Shown here piece by piece: positions 1 through 7,256 of a stretch of DNA of 10,844 nt (positions are counted from its first letter, which is position 1; each line of letters opens with the position of its first letter). The DNA is from Agromyces sp. (lineage in GTDB: Bacteria; Actinomycetota; Actinomycetes; Actinomycetales; Microbacteriaceae): assembly GCA_031178025.1 (NCBI GenBank), contig JAPSJU010000055.1, positions 1 through 10,844 on the forward strand. Reading direction: 5' to 3'. The notes below the pieces were generated by a model that was not told the DNA's origin, did no database searches, and was given only the letters and a program-made list of their open reading frames with translations. Made by a program: the position numbers and the translations under genes.

Positions 1-915
1 GTCACCGAAGCGGCAGCGCACTTCGGCATGTCCGAGGACGAGATCCGCGATGCCGTGCGCCTCATCGCGACCTCGGGCCTTCCCGGGTCGACGGGCACGT
101 ACCAGCCGAACGACCTCTTCGACATCGACTGGGACTCGTTCGAAGACGACGACGTCATCGTCATCGTGCACCACGTTGCCATCGACGACGCGCCACGGCT
201 CTCCGCACGCGAAGCCGCCGCGCTGATCGCCGGACTGCAGTACCTCTCGGCCTCTCCCGAGAGCGCCGACAGCGCGTCACTCGCGTCCCTCATGGCCAAG
301 CTCACCGCAGGTGCATCCTCTGCGCCCAGCCGCCTCGCGGTGGCGGAGACCGCGGCCGACTCCTCCCTCGCGCTGATCCGGGAAGCCGTCGCGGAGGGCC
401 GGCAGCTCGAGTTCGATTACCTCAACGCCCGCGGTGAACGGGGTCGTCGGCGAGCCGACCCGCTTCGGATCATCTCGCAGGACGCGGACTGGTACCTGCA
501 GGCGTACTGCCACCTGCGCGACGACGTCCGCAACTTCCGGGTCGACCGCATGAGCCGGCTGCTCATCACCGAAGCGCCGATCGGCGACCATTCCGATCGG
601 CGGGTTCCCGACACGCTCTTCCAGGGTTCCGAGTCGGATCTCGACGTCGTCGTCGACGTGTCTCCCGAGGCGCTCCCGTTGCTCGCGGACTACCTCGCCG
701 ACGCGAGCACCCAGGAGGTCGACGGCCGCCTGCGGGTCACGCTCCGGTTGGCGCACGTGCACGGCCTCAAGCGCCTCGTCGCGGGACTGCCGGGACTCGT
801 CACGGTCGTGGCGCCGGCGGAGGCCCGGGCGACCGTGGCGAACTGGGCCGCCTCCGGACTGGCCGGGTACGCCGATGCCGACCCGATTCGCGCGGCCTCG
901 ACCGACGAACGTTAG
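1..915 (+). CDS. pafC: PafC, WYL-domain transcriptional regulator (5' end missing)
   Basis: This is the C-terminal 304 residues of a WYL-domain regulator. The reading frame is open from base 1, so the true start lies upstream; the first in-frame ATG at 28 falls inside a helix-turn-helix-like segment (EAAAHFGMSEDEIRDAV) and is not the start. Known PafC proteins are about 320 residues, so roughly 15-25 are missing. The WYL signature itself is visible (DADWYLQAYC, W at window codon 164), followed by NFRVDRM and a C-terminal WCX-like domain. In mycobacteria PafC pairs with PafB to activate LexA-independent DNA-damage genes, and pafBC lies directly upstream of tatAC and helY. The same order here supports PafC over other WYL regulators; pafB would be expected just outside the window. 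The stop codon overlaps a -10-like TAGACT placed before tatA. Confidence 0.9.
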   Translation, partial: VTEAAAHFGMSEDEIRDAVRLIATSGLPGSTGTYQPNDLFDIDWDSFEDDDVIVIVHHVAIDDAPRLSAREAAALIAGLQYLSASPESADSASLASLMAKLTAGASSAPSRLAVAETAADSSLALIREAVAEGRQLEFDYLNARGERGRRRADPLRIISQDADWYLQAYCHLRDDVRNFRVDRMSRLLITEAPIGDHSDRRVPDTLFQGSESDLDVVVDVSPEALPLLADYLADASTQEVDGRLRVTLRLAHVHGLKRLVAGLPGLVTVVAPAEARATVANWAASGLAGYADADPIRAASTDER

Positions 916-918
916 ACT
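913..918 (+). promoter_or_regulatory. Candidate -10 element for tatA (TAGACT)
   Basis: TAGACT fits the actinobacterial TAnnnT -10 pattern and begins on the pafC stop codon. A start site about 6-7 nt downstream would leave a leader of roughly 28 nt before the tatA ATG at 953, containing a weak Shine-Dalgarno-like GGACGA at 941-946. I see no clear -35. Inference only; it gains weight because similar TAGnYT hexamers precede helY, lnt, the SDR gene and nfeD. Confidence 0.4.
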
Positions 919-952
919 GTCGACAACATTCCCCGAGAACGGACGAACACTC

Positions 953-1180
953 ATGTGGCAAGGCTTCACCGGCTGGCACGCGCTCATCATCCTCGTCGTC
1001 ATTCTGCTGCTCTTCGGAGCGCCGAAGCTCCCGGCCCTGGCCCGCAGCCTCGGGCAGTCGATGAAGATCCTGAAGAGCGAGGTGCGCAGCGACAAGGGTG
1101 ACGACAGCGCGACCACGACCGAGGCCGACGCCGCGGTCCAGCCCAAGTCCGACGAGCCGAACCGCGGCACGAGCGCCTGA
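953..1180 (+). CDS. tatA: Sec-independent (twin-arginine) translocase subunit TatA
   Basis: A 75-residue TatA protein that oligomerises in the membrane to let folded Tat substrates pass. It has a short N-terminus, one membrane helix (about residues 8-20), the conserved FG hinge (21-22) and KLP (25-27), an amphipathic helix to about residue 43, then a charged, Thr/Asp/Glu-rich tail. The start at 953 is chosen because MWQGFTGWH places the membrane helix at the family position; the frame opens at 875, but the extra 26 residues would lie inside pafC and have no family counterpart. tatC follows after only 5 nt, so the two are almost certainly co-transcribed. No TatB is present in this window; in actinobacteria it is usually encoded elsewhere. 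Confidence 0.95.
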   Translation: MWQGFTGWHALIILVVILLLFGAPKLPALARSLGQSMKILKSEVRSDKGDDSATTTEADAAVQPKSDEPNRGTSA

Positions 1181-1185
1181 TCACG

Positions 1186-1992
1186 ATGACCGCGGTGAAG
1201 GATCGCGGGGAGAAGAACCGCGAGAAGCGGATGTCGCTCGGCGCGCATCTCATCGAGTTGCGCAAGCGCCTCTTCATCTCGGCGCTGGCCATCGTCCTCG
1301 GCGGTATCGCGGGCTGGGTGCTCACGGAGCTGTTCGTCTGGGAGGCGATCCAGGATCCGGTGAATCGCGTCGCCGAGGCGAAATCCGACACGGACGGCAT
1401 CACGGCGATCATCTTCCCCACGATCTCCAGCGCGTTCGACCTCAGGCTGCAGATCGCGTTCACCCTGGGCATCGTGGTCTCGAGCCCCGTCTGGCTCTAC
1501 CAGATCTTCGCGTTCCTCGTCCCCGGCCTCAATCAACGAGAGCGTCGCTTCACGTTCGCCTTCTTCGCGTCGGCGATCCCGCTGTTCTTCGCGGGATGCG
1601 CCGCGGGATGGTTCGTGCTGCCGAACATCGTGAAGCTCATGACGAGCTTCGTGCCCGAGGGAGCCGAGTCGCTGCTCACCGCGAAGGAGTACATCGACTT
1701 CGTGCTGAAGCTCGTGGTCGCGATCGGGATCGCCTTCGTGGTGCCGGTGTTCATCGTGCTGCTGAACTTCGCGGGCATCCTCAGCGCAGCGGCCCTCATC
1801 AAGTCGTGGCGCATCGCCATCCTGGTGATCGTGCTGTTCACGGCCATCGCCACGCCCTCGGCCGACGTGGTGTCCATGTTCATGCTCGCCATCCCGATGA
1901 TCGCCCTGTACTTCGCGGCATGGGGCATCGCGCACCTGCATGACCGCCGCGTCGAACGCCGCAATCGCCTGGAGTTCGGCGCACCTGTCTAG
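1186..1992 (+). CDS. tatC: Sec-independent (twin-arginine) translocase subunit TatC
   Basis: A 268-residue polytopic TatC, the receptor that binds twin-arginine signal peptides. Six hydrophobic stretches are visible, the family number. The N-terminal cytoplasmic motif HLIELRKRL (residues 21-29) matches the signal-peptide-binding segment; E24 aligns with E. coli Glu15. The first cytoplasmic loop FLVPGLNQRERRF carries E119, which aligns with E. coli Glu103. Start choice: ATG at 1186 lacks a strong Shine-Dalgarno, and M16 at 1231 is an alternative that would still keep the HLIELRKRL motif. The 5-nt gap after tatA suggests translational coupling. The stop codon TAG forms the first three bases of the -10-like hexamer before helY. 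Confidence 0.95.
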   Translation: MTAVKDRGEKNREKRMSLGAHLIELRKRLFISALAIVLGGIAGWVLTELFVWEAIQDPVNRVAEAKSDTDGITAIIFPTISSAFDLRLQIAFTLGIVVSSPVWLYQIFAFLVPGLNQRERRFTFAFFASAIPLFFAGCAAGWFVLPNIVKLMTSFVPEGAESLLTAKEYIDFVLKLVVAIGIAFVVPVFIVLLNFAGILSAAALIKSWRIAILVIVLFTAIATPSADVVSMFMLAIPMIALYFAAWGIAHLHDRRVERRNRLEFGAPV

Positions 1993-1995
1993 GCT
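1990..1995 (+). promoter_or_regulatory. Candidate -10 for leaderless helY transcript (TAGGCT)
   Basis: TAGGCT is followed by exactly 6 nt (GGAGGG) and then GTG at 2002. TAnnnT ending 6-7 nt before a start codon is the known signature of leaderless transcripts in actinobacteria. The purine-rich GGAGGG resembles a Shine-Dalgarno but is too close to either possible start to act normally. The same hexamer and spacing recur before lnt. No -35 is recognisable. Confidence 0.5.
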
Positions 1996-2001
1996 GGAGG
2001 G

Positions 2002-4434
2002 GTGATGAGCCTCTCACCGGCCGAGCGGTACGCGCTGTCTCGACAGCAACGGCGGCAGCCGCGGCTGGCGGACTTCGCCTCGCAACTGCGCTTCGACCTC
2101 GATCCGTTCCAGCTCGCCGCGTGCGGAGCGCTCGACGAGGGGCGCAGCGTCCTCGTGGCGGCGCCGACGGGCGCGGGCAAGACGGTCGTCGCCGAGTTCG
2201 CGATCTTCCTCGCGATGCAGGAACCGGGCGCGAAGGTGTTCTACACGACGCCGATCAAGGCGCTCAGCAACCAGAAGTACCAGGAGTTCGTCGACGAGTG
2301 GGGTGCCGACGAGGTCGGCCTGCTCACAGGGGACACGAACGTGAACTCGAGCGCCCGGATCGTCGTGATGACGACCGAGGTGCTCCGCAACATGCTGTAT
2401 GCGGACTCGCCCCTGCTCGACCGCCTCGCCTATGTCGTGATGGACGAGGTCCACTACCTCGCCGACCGGTTCCGCGGAGCCGTGTGGGAGGAGGTCATCA
2501 TCCACCTGCCCGAGGTGGTGCGCCTCGTGTCCCTGAGCGCGACCGTCTCGAACGCCGAGGAGTTCGGCGACTGGTTGCAGGCCGTCCGCGGCGACACCGA
2601 CGTGATCGTGTCCGAAGACCGCCCCGTGCCGCTCGAGCAGCACGTGCTGGTGAAGGCGAAGCTCATCGACCTCTTCGACTCGTCGGGTCAGGCCGCGACC
2701 AATCGCGTGAATCCCGAGTTGCAGCGACTGGCGCGTTCGGGGGGCCGGTCCATCTCAGCCCGTTCGGCACGAGGGAGGCGCGGCAGCGATCGCGGCCGAT
2801 ACCACCAGCCCTCCGCCCGGGAAGGGCGCATCGATCGCCCGGAGGTCATCGAGCTCCTGCACGGCAAGCACCTGCTGCCCGCCATCGTCTTCATCTTCTC
2901 GCGTGCCGGCTGCGACCAGGCGGTGCGACAGGTGCTCCACTCCGGCATCCGGCTCACCGAAGCGGCGGAACGGGACGAGATCCGGTCGATCGTGGAGGCG
3001 CGAGCTCGGATGCTGCGTGACGAGGACCTCGCGGTGCTCGGGTACTGGGAGTGGCTCGAGGGACTCGAGCGCGGCGTCGCCGCCCACCACGCGGGCATGC
3101 TGCCCGCATTCAAGGAGGTCGTCGAGGAGCTCTTCCAGCACAAGCTCGTCAAGGTCGTCTTCGCCACCGAGACCCTCGCGCTCGGCGTGAACATGCCCGC
3201 GCGCTCGGTCGTGCTCGAGAAGCTCGAGAAGTTCAACGGCGAAGCGCGCGTGCCGATCACGCCGGGGGAGTACACCCAGCTCACCGGCCGCGCCGGCCGG
3301 CGCGGCATCGATGTCGAGGGGCATTCGGTGATCCAGTGGGTCGACGGACTCGACCCCGAGTCGGTGGCATCGCTCGCGTCGCGGCGCAGCTACCCGCTGA
3401 ACTCGAGCTTCAAGCCCACCTACAACATGGCCGTGAACCTCGTCGACCAGTTCGGTCGTGAGCGCACGCGGCAGATCCTCGAGCTCTCGTTCGCGCAGTT
3501 CCAGGCGGATCGGGCCGTCGTCGACCTCGCGCGGACGCTCCGCAAGCAGGAGGAGTCGATGGCGGGCTACGAGGAGGCGATGCGCTGCCATCTGGGCGAC
3601 TTCGGCGAGTACGCGGCCATCCGCCGCACGATCGGCGAGCTCGAACGCCGAAGCTCCAAGGGCAACTCCACCCACGCCCAGCGCGACCGGCTCCAGCGCG
3701 AGCTCGCTGCGGCACGCAAGCAGATGCGGGCGCATCCGTGTCACGGCTGCGCGGAACGCGAGCAGCATGCCCGCTGGGCCGAGCGGTGGTGGCGCCTGAA
3801 GCAGGAGCACGACCAGCTCTCCCGCCAGATCCGCACCCGCACCGGCCAGGTCGCGAAGCGATTCGACCGGGTCACCGAGGTCTTGGAACAGCTGGGATAC
3901 CTCGAGCGGGACCCGCAGGGCGCTCTCGTCTCCACGTCGGCCGGACGCATCCTGAAGCGCATCTACGGCGAACGCGACCTGCTCGTCGCGGAATGCCTCA
4001 GGCAGGGGCTCTGGGACGGGCTCGACGTCGGTTCGCTCGCGGCGATGGCGGCCGCGCTCGTCTACGAGCCTCGGCGCGACGACAGCGGGGTGGAGTATCG
4101 GCTGCCGAGAGGCAGGTTCCGGTCGGCATTCGAACGCACGACGGATGTCTGGAGCGAGCTCGACGACCTCGAGCGCGAGCACCGGCTCTCCGGCAGCGAG
4201 GTGCCCTCGCCTGCGCTTGCCTCGGCGATGCACGCGTGGGCGAACGGCTCCGGCCTGGGGGCGGTGCTCGCTGACACCGAGCTCGCGGCCGGCGACTTCG
4301 TGCGGCTCACGAAGCAGGTCGTCGATCTGCTCGACCAGATCTCGATCGTCGCCGACGCCGAGCTCGGTGCGACGGCACGAGCCGCCATCGACGCGGTTCG
4401 GCGCGGCGTCGTCGCGTACGGCTCCGTCGCCTGA
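2002..4434 (+). CDS. helY: HelY-type Ski2-like superfamily 2 DEAD/DEAH helicase
   Basis: An 810-residue (809 from ATG 2005) Ski2/Mtr4-like ATP-dependent helicase, a nucleic-acid remodelling enzyme whose actinobacterial role is poorly defined. Motifs in order: Walker A APTGAGKT (54-61), TTPIKALSNQ, TTEVLRNM, motif II DEVH (148-151), motif III SLSAT (177-181), motif IV IVFIFSRAGCD (295-305), AHHAG (361-365), motif V ATETLALGVNMPAR (388-401) and motif VI QLTGRAGRRG (426-435). A basic Ser/Arg-rich linker lies at about 247-283. C-terminally, an arch-like region carries C529 and CHGC (580-583), then a DSHCT-like domain. In M. tuberculosis helY also follows pafBC-tatAC. GTG 2002 is preferred because it sits 6 nt after TAGGCT; ATG 2005 is the alternative. 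Confidence 0.92.
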   Translation: MMSLSPAERYALSRQQRRQPRLADFASQLRFDLDPFQLAACGALDEGRSVLVAAPTGAGKTVVAEFAIFLAMQEPGAKVFYTTPIKALSNQKYQEFVDEWGADEVGLLTGDTNVNSSARIVVMTTEVLRNMLYADSPLLDRLAYVVMDEVHYLADRFRGAVWEEVIIHLPEVVRLVSLSATVSNAEEFGDWLQAVRGDTDVIVSEDRPVPLEQHVLVKAKLIDLFDSSGQAATNRVNPELQRLARSGGRSISARSARGRRGSDRGRYHQPSAREGRIDRPEVIELLHGKHLLPAIVFIFSRAGCDQAVRQVLHSGIRLTEAAERDEIRSIVEARARMLRDEDLAVLGYWEWLEGLERGVAAHHAGMLPAFKEVVEELFQHKLVKVVFATETLALGVNMPARSVVLEKLEKFNGEARVPITPGEYTQLTGRAGRRGIDVEGHSVIQWVDGLDPESVASLASRRSYPLNSSFKPTYNMAVNLVDQFGRERTRQILELSFAQFQADRAVVDLARTLRKQEESMAGYEEAMRCHLGDFGEYAAIRRTIGELERRSSKGNSTHAQRDRLQRELAAARKQMRAHPCHGCAEREQHARWAERWWRLKQEHDQLSRQIRTRTGQVAKRFDRVTEVLEQLGYLERDPQGALVSTSAGRILKRIYGERDLLVAECLRQGLWDGLDVGSLAAMAAALVYEPRRDDSGVEYRLPRGRFRSAFERTTDVWSELDDLEREHRLSGSEVPSPALASAMHAWANGSGLGAVLADTELAAGDFVRLTKQVVDLLDQISIVADAELGATARAAIDAVRRGVVAYGSVA

Positions 4435-4452
4435 GCGGCGCACGGGTTCGCC

Positions 4453-4458
4453 TAGGCT
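4453..4458 (+). promoter_or_regulatory. Candidate -10 for leaderless lnt transcript (TAGGCT)
   Basis: TAGGCT is followed by 6 nt (GATCTG) and the GTG start of lnt at 4465, the same spacing as at helY. There is no Shine-Dalgarno in front of this GTG, which favours leaderless initiation. The element lies in the 30-nt helY/lnt gap. No clear -35 is visible. Confidence 0.5.
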
Positions 4459-4464
4459 GATCTG

Positions 4465-6039
4465 GTGCCCGAGAACGCCTCACGACCGCTGCTGCCGCTG
4501 TGGGGCGCCGTGCTCCTCGCGGTCGTCGGCGGCCTGGTGTACGACCTCGGATTCCCGAGCGTCGGCGCCTGGCCGCTCGCGTTCGCCGGCATCGCGCTCG
4601 CGCTCGTCTCGCTCATCGGCCGCCGCTCGTGGCCCGCCGCCCTCGTCGGCTTCGCGTTCGGCCTCGCCTTCTACCTCCAGCATGTCTCGTGGACCTCGCT
4701 CTACCTCGGGCCGATTCCCTGGCTCGCGTTGTCGGTGCTCGAATCCGCGATCATGGCCGGCGGCGCGGTGCTCATCGCGCTCGCCTACCGCTGGCTGCCC
4801 CGCGCGGGAGAGGCGCGGTGGCTGCGCCTGCTCGCCCTCCCCGCCCTGGTGGCCGGCCTCTGGTGCGTGCGCGAGGCGGCGACCGGCTCGCTCCCGTATG
4901 GCGGCTTCCCCTGGGCGCGCGCCGCGCTCAGCCAGTCGCAGAGCCCGTTCGCCGAGTCGGTCTCCTGGATCGGGTCCACCGGCGTCGGATTCGTGATGGT
5001 CGCGATCGTCGCCGCAGCGGTCGAATGGGTCCGCGTACGGGGATGGCGCGAGCTGCGGGCGACGATCCTGTCGTCCATTCCCGTCGTCGGCGTCGCCCTG
5101 CTCGCGATGCTCCTCCCGGCGTGGGCGACGGTGCCGAACGGCGAGTTGCGCGTCGCGAGCGTGCAGGGCGACGGGCCGGCGGGATACTTCGACGAACGAT
5201 CGCCGGGCGACATCCTCGCCGAGCAGGTCGACGCCACGAGGCCGATCCTCGACGAACCGGGTGTCGACGTGCTCCTCTGGCCCGAGGGAGGCTCCGACAT
5301 CGACCCGACGCGAAGCGAGTCGGCGGCGCGCCTCTTCGACTCCATGAGCGAACGACTGGATGCGCCGGTCGTGCTCAACACGGTGACCACGAACGGCGAG
5401 GAGTTCTTCAACACGTCGCTGCTCTGGCGGGCGGGGGAGGGCGCCGTCGCCCGTCATTCGAAGCGCAATCCGGTGCCCTTCGGCGAGTACATCCCCGACC
5501 GGTGGTTCTACGACGCCATCGTCCCCGAGCTGACCGGCCTCATCCAGCGTGGTTACACCCCGGGGACGGATGCTCCGGTCTTCGACCTCGGCGGCGCCGT
5601 CACCGGGCTCGCGATCTGCTTCGACGTGATCTACGACGACCTCATCTGGGAGGGCGCACGTGGGGGAGCGGAGCTGTACATGTTCCAGACGAACAACGCC
5701 GACTTCCGTGGAACCGACGAGAACGAGCAGCAACTGGCGATCGCGCGGCTCCGCGCGATCGAGACGGGACGATCGGTCGTGAACATCTCGACCGTCGGCA
5801 CGAGCCAGGTCATCGATCCGACCGGCCGCACGATCGATTCGCTGCCCGCCTACGAACCCGGCGCCATGGTGACCGATGTCCCGTTGCGCACTGGACTCAC
5901 TCCGGCCGTCGTCCTCGGTGGGTGGACGCCCGGCGTGATCGTCGGCGCGTCGCTGGCTGCGCTCGTCGCAGCAGGGCTGGTGGCGCGGCGGAGAAGCGGT
6001 GCCGCGTCAGGAGTCGCGGCGACGGCGTCGACGCCCTAG
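4465..6039 (+). CDS. lnt: Apolipoprotein N-acyltransferase
   Basis: A 524-residue integral membrane enzyme that N-acylates the N-terminal cysteine of lipoproteins after signal-peptide cleavage. The N-terminal ~215 residues hold several membrane helices; the C-terminal part is a carbon-nitrogen hydrolase (nitrilase) domain from about residue 228, and a last membrane helix lies near 485-508. The Glu-Lys-Cys triad is visible: E274 in LLWPEGG, K333 in HSKRNPVPFGEYIP and C385 in LAICFDV. Known E. coli counterparts are E267, K335 and C387. In M. tuberculosis Lnt is fused to Ppm1 (Rv2051c), next to rbpA (Rv2050); here lnt is unfused, with rbpA convergent. The start is GTG 4465 with no Shine-Dalgarno. 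The stop TAG shares CTAG with the rbpA stop on the other strand. Confidence 0.93.
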   Translation: MPENASRPLLPLWGAVLLAVVGGLVYDLGFPSVGAWPLAFAGIALALVSLIGRRSWPAALVGFAFGLAFYLQHVSWTSLYLGPIPWLALSVLESAIMAGGAVLIALAYRWLPRAGEARWLRLLALPALVAGLWCVREAATGSLPYGGFPWARAALSQSQSPFAESVSWIGSTGVGFVMVAIVAAAVEWVRVRGWRELRATILSSIPVVGVALLAMLLPAWATVPNGELRVASVQGDGPAGYFDERSPGDILAEQVDATRPILDEPGVDVLLWPEGGSDIDPTRSESAARLFDSMSERLDAPVVLNTVTTNGEEFFNTSLLWRAGEGAVARHSKRNPVPFGEYIPDRWFYDAIVPELTGLIQRGYTPGTDAPVFDLGGAVTGLAICFDVIYDDLIWEGARGGAELYMFQTNNADFRGTDENEQQLAIARLRAIETGRSVVNISTVGTSQVIDPTGRTIDSLPAYEPGAMVTDVPLRTGLTPAVVLGGWTPGVIVGASLAALVAAGLVARRRSGAASGVAATASTP

Positions 6040-6401
6040 GCGCCGATCTTCTGCTGTCCGCGTCGAGCCCTCAAGTACGCGAGACGCTCCTCGAGCAGTT
6101 CCTCGAGCTCGGCGCGCGTGCGCCGCTCGAGCAGCATGTCCCAGTGCGTCCGCGCGACCTTCTCACCCGAGCGGTCGACCTCAACGGGCTGCGAGTCGAC
6201 GAGCAACGTGGCGGCAGCACCGCAGTACCTGCACTCCCAGGACTCGGGCAACTCGGCCTCGGTCGAGAAGGTCATCACCGTCTCACGGCTGCACGCCTCG
6301 CAGCGGTACGTGTATTCGGCACGGTCGGCGAAGATGACGCCGTCCTCGCTCTGCAGGCTCTGCGCGCCGATTCGCATGCCTCGAAGGCTCCGGTCCGCCA
6401 T
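6036..6401 (-). CDS. rbpA: RNA polymerase-binding protein RbpA
   Basis: A 121-residue RbpA, the actinobacterial factor that binds group 1/2 sigma factors and RNA polymerase and stabilises the open promoter complex. Visible regions: an N-terminal tail (MADRSLRGMRIG), a core domain with two Cys pairs (C34/C37 and C57/C60), a basic linker around KVARTHWD, and the sigma-interacting helix DMLLERRTRAELEELLEERL. The four cysteines suggest a bound zinc; Streptomyces RbpA uses a similar set with His in place of the second Cys. ATG 6401 is preceded by GAGGAG with a 6-nt spacer, a strong ribosome binding site. It lies 85 nt downstream of the GDPD gene and may have its own promoter. It converges on lnt with a 4-nt overlap, leaving no room for a separate terminator. 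Confidence 0.95.
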   Translation of the reverse strand: MADRSLRGMRIGAQSLQSEDGVIFADRAEYTYRCEACSRETVMTFSTEAELPESWECRYCGAAATLLVDSQPVEVDRSGEKVARTHWDMLLERRTRAELEELLEERLAYLRARRGQQKIGA

Positions 6402-6426
6402 GGCGTACTCCTCTCGATCGTCTTCA

Positions 6427-6459
6427 GGTATAAACGATCAAGCTGGGCATTCCCTTTCC
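6427..6459 (-). promoter_or_regulatory. Candidate rbpA promoter region (TATACC; GGAAAG-N18-GTT)
   Basis: On the minus strand upstream of rbpA lie a -10-like TATACC (6432 to 6427) and, overlapping it, GGAAAG (6459 to 6454) followed by 18 nt and GTT (6435 to 6433). The latter resembles the GGGAAT-N18/19-GTT recognised by SigR in Streptomyces and SigH in mycobacteria. rbpA is a known SigR target in S. coelicolor. Either a housekeeping or a stress promoter, or both, could start about 20 nt before the ATG. The -35 half is an imperfect match. Confidence 0.4.
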
Positions 6460-6486
6460 GGCGACTGGGTGATTGCCGGGGAATTC

Positions 6487-7242
6487 TCAGCTTCGCGAGG
6501 CGATCAGGGGGAGCGCCAGGTCGGCTCGATCGGTCACGATGCCGTCCACGCCCATGTCGAGCAGGCGCGCCATGTGCACGGGATCGTTCACGGTCCACAC
6601 GTGCACCTCCGCGCCCGCTCGATGCGCCGTCTCGACCAAACGGGGCGTCACGACCCGAAGCGGCCCGGCGCGTTCGGGGACCTGCAGGGCCACCGCGCCT
6701 CGCAGCGCCGCGGTGAGTGCGGCAGCCGACCCGAGCCCGGCGACGAGCAACGAGCGGACCACCGCAGCGCGACCCGCGGAGGTCACGGCGCCGGAGCCGG
6801 CCTCGCCGAGGCGCCGACGTCGGCGATCGGAGAAGCTCGTGAGCAGCACCCGCGGCGCCGCACGGGTGCGTTCGAGCGCTGCGAGCGTGGGTGCCACGGC
6901 GTCCTCGACCTTCACGTCGATGTTGAAGCGCAGGTCGGGGAACCCGTCGAGCGCCTCTTCGAGGGAGCAGAACGCCTGTCCGTGGCCGAGCTCCACGCGG
7001 CGCAGCTCCGCCATCGTGAGCTGGGCGACCGCGACGTCCCGCGCGGCAACGCGGCGCAGCGTCGGATCATGCGCGATGACCGCCACGCCGTCGTGCGTCA
7101 TGTGCACGTCGGTCTCGATGTACGCCGCGCCTGCCGCGGCCGCGCTCGCGAAGGCGAGGAGCGTGTTCTCGGGAGCGTCGATCGCGAGGCCACGGTGCGC
7201 GAGCACCCTCGGCCCAGGCGGATCGAAATAGGTCGATACCAC
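6487..7242 (-). CDS. Glycerophosphodiester phosphodiesterase family protein (GDPD)
   Basis: A 251-residue TIM-barrel phosphodiesterase, probably cytoplasmic as no signal peptide or membrane helix is seen. Family members hydrolyse glycerophosphodiesters from phospholipid turnover to sn-glycerol-3-phosphate and an alcohol. The catalytic signature is intact: AHRG (H16, R17), PENT (24-27), IETDVHMTHDG (E43, D45) and AHDP (H58), then FNIDVK, VWTVND and GVDGIVTDRAD near the end. Length matches the short bacterial class. The start is GTG 7242, 14 nt after the SPFH stop; the purine-rich GAGG lies too close to act as a normal Shine-Dalgarno, so translation may depend on coupling. Exact substrate cannot be told from sequence. 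Confidence 0.92.
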   Translation of the reverse strand: MVSTYFDPPGPRVLAHRGLAIDAPENTLLAFASAAAAGAAYIETDVHMTHDGVAVIAHDPTLRRVAARDVAVAQLTMAELRRVELGHGQAFCSLEEALDGFPDLRFNIDVKVEDAVAPTLAALERTRAAPRVLLTSFSDRRRRRLGEAGSGAVTSAGRAAVVRSLLVAGLGSAAALTAALRGAVALQVPERAGPLRVVTPRLVETAHRAGAEVHVWTVNDPVHMARLLDMGVDGIVTDRADLALPLIASRS

Positions 7243-7256
7243 CCTCGATGATCGTC

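Noticed and set aside
277..1941. Long minus-strand open frame (554 codons) antisense to pafC, tatA and tatC
   Set aside because: Its product is rich in Arg, His, Glu and Asp with no recognisable domain, and it mirrors three clear plus-strand genes. High third-position GC removes stop codons on the opposite strand.
1986..1995. TGTC next to TAGGCT as a PafBC-dependent damage promoter
   Set aside because: The mycobacterial PafBC promoter has TTGTCRGTG separated from TAnnnT by 8 nt; here TGTC touches the hexamer and the remaining bases do not match. TGTCGACA at 918-925 lies downstream of its -10 and also fails.
2755..4443. Long minus-strand open frame (562 codons) antisense to helY
   Set aside because: The plus strand carries intact helicase motifs through the same span; the antisense product is low-complexity and has no family features.
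6454..6486. Hairpin CCGGC/GCCGG after the GDPD stop as a terminator
   Set aside because: Only 5 bp with a 12-nt loop and no U-tract; it also overlaps the candidate rbpA promoter.
4500..6716. 738-codon plus-strand frame overlapping lnt, rbpA and the GDPD gene
   Set aside because: It is Arg/Ala/Gly-rich, out of frame with lnt whose catalytic triad is intact, and crosses three genes on two strands.
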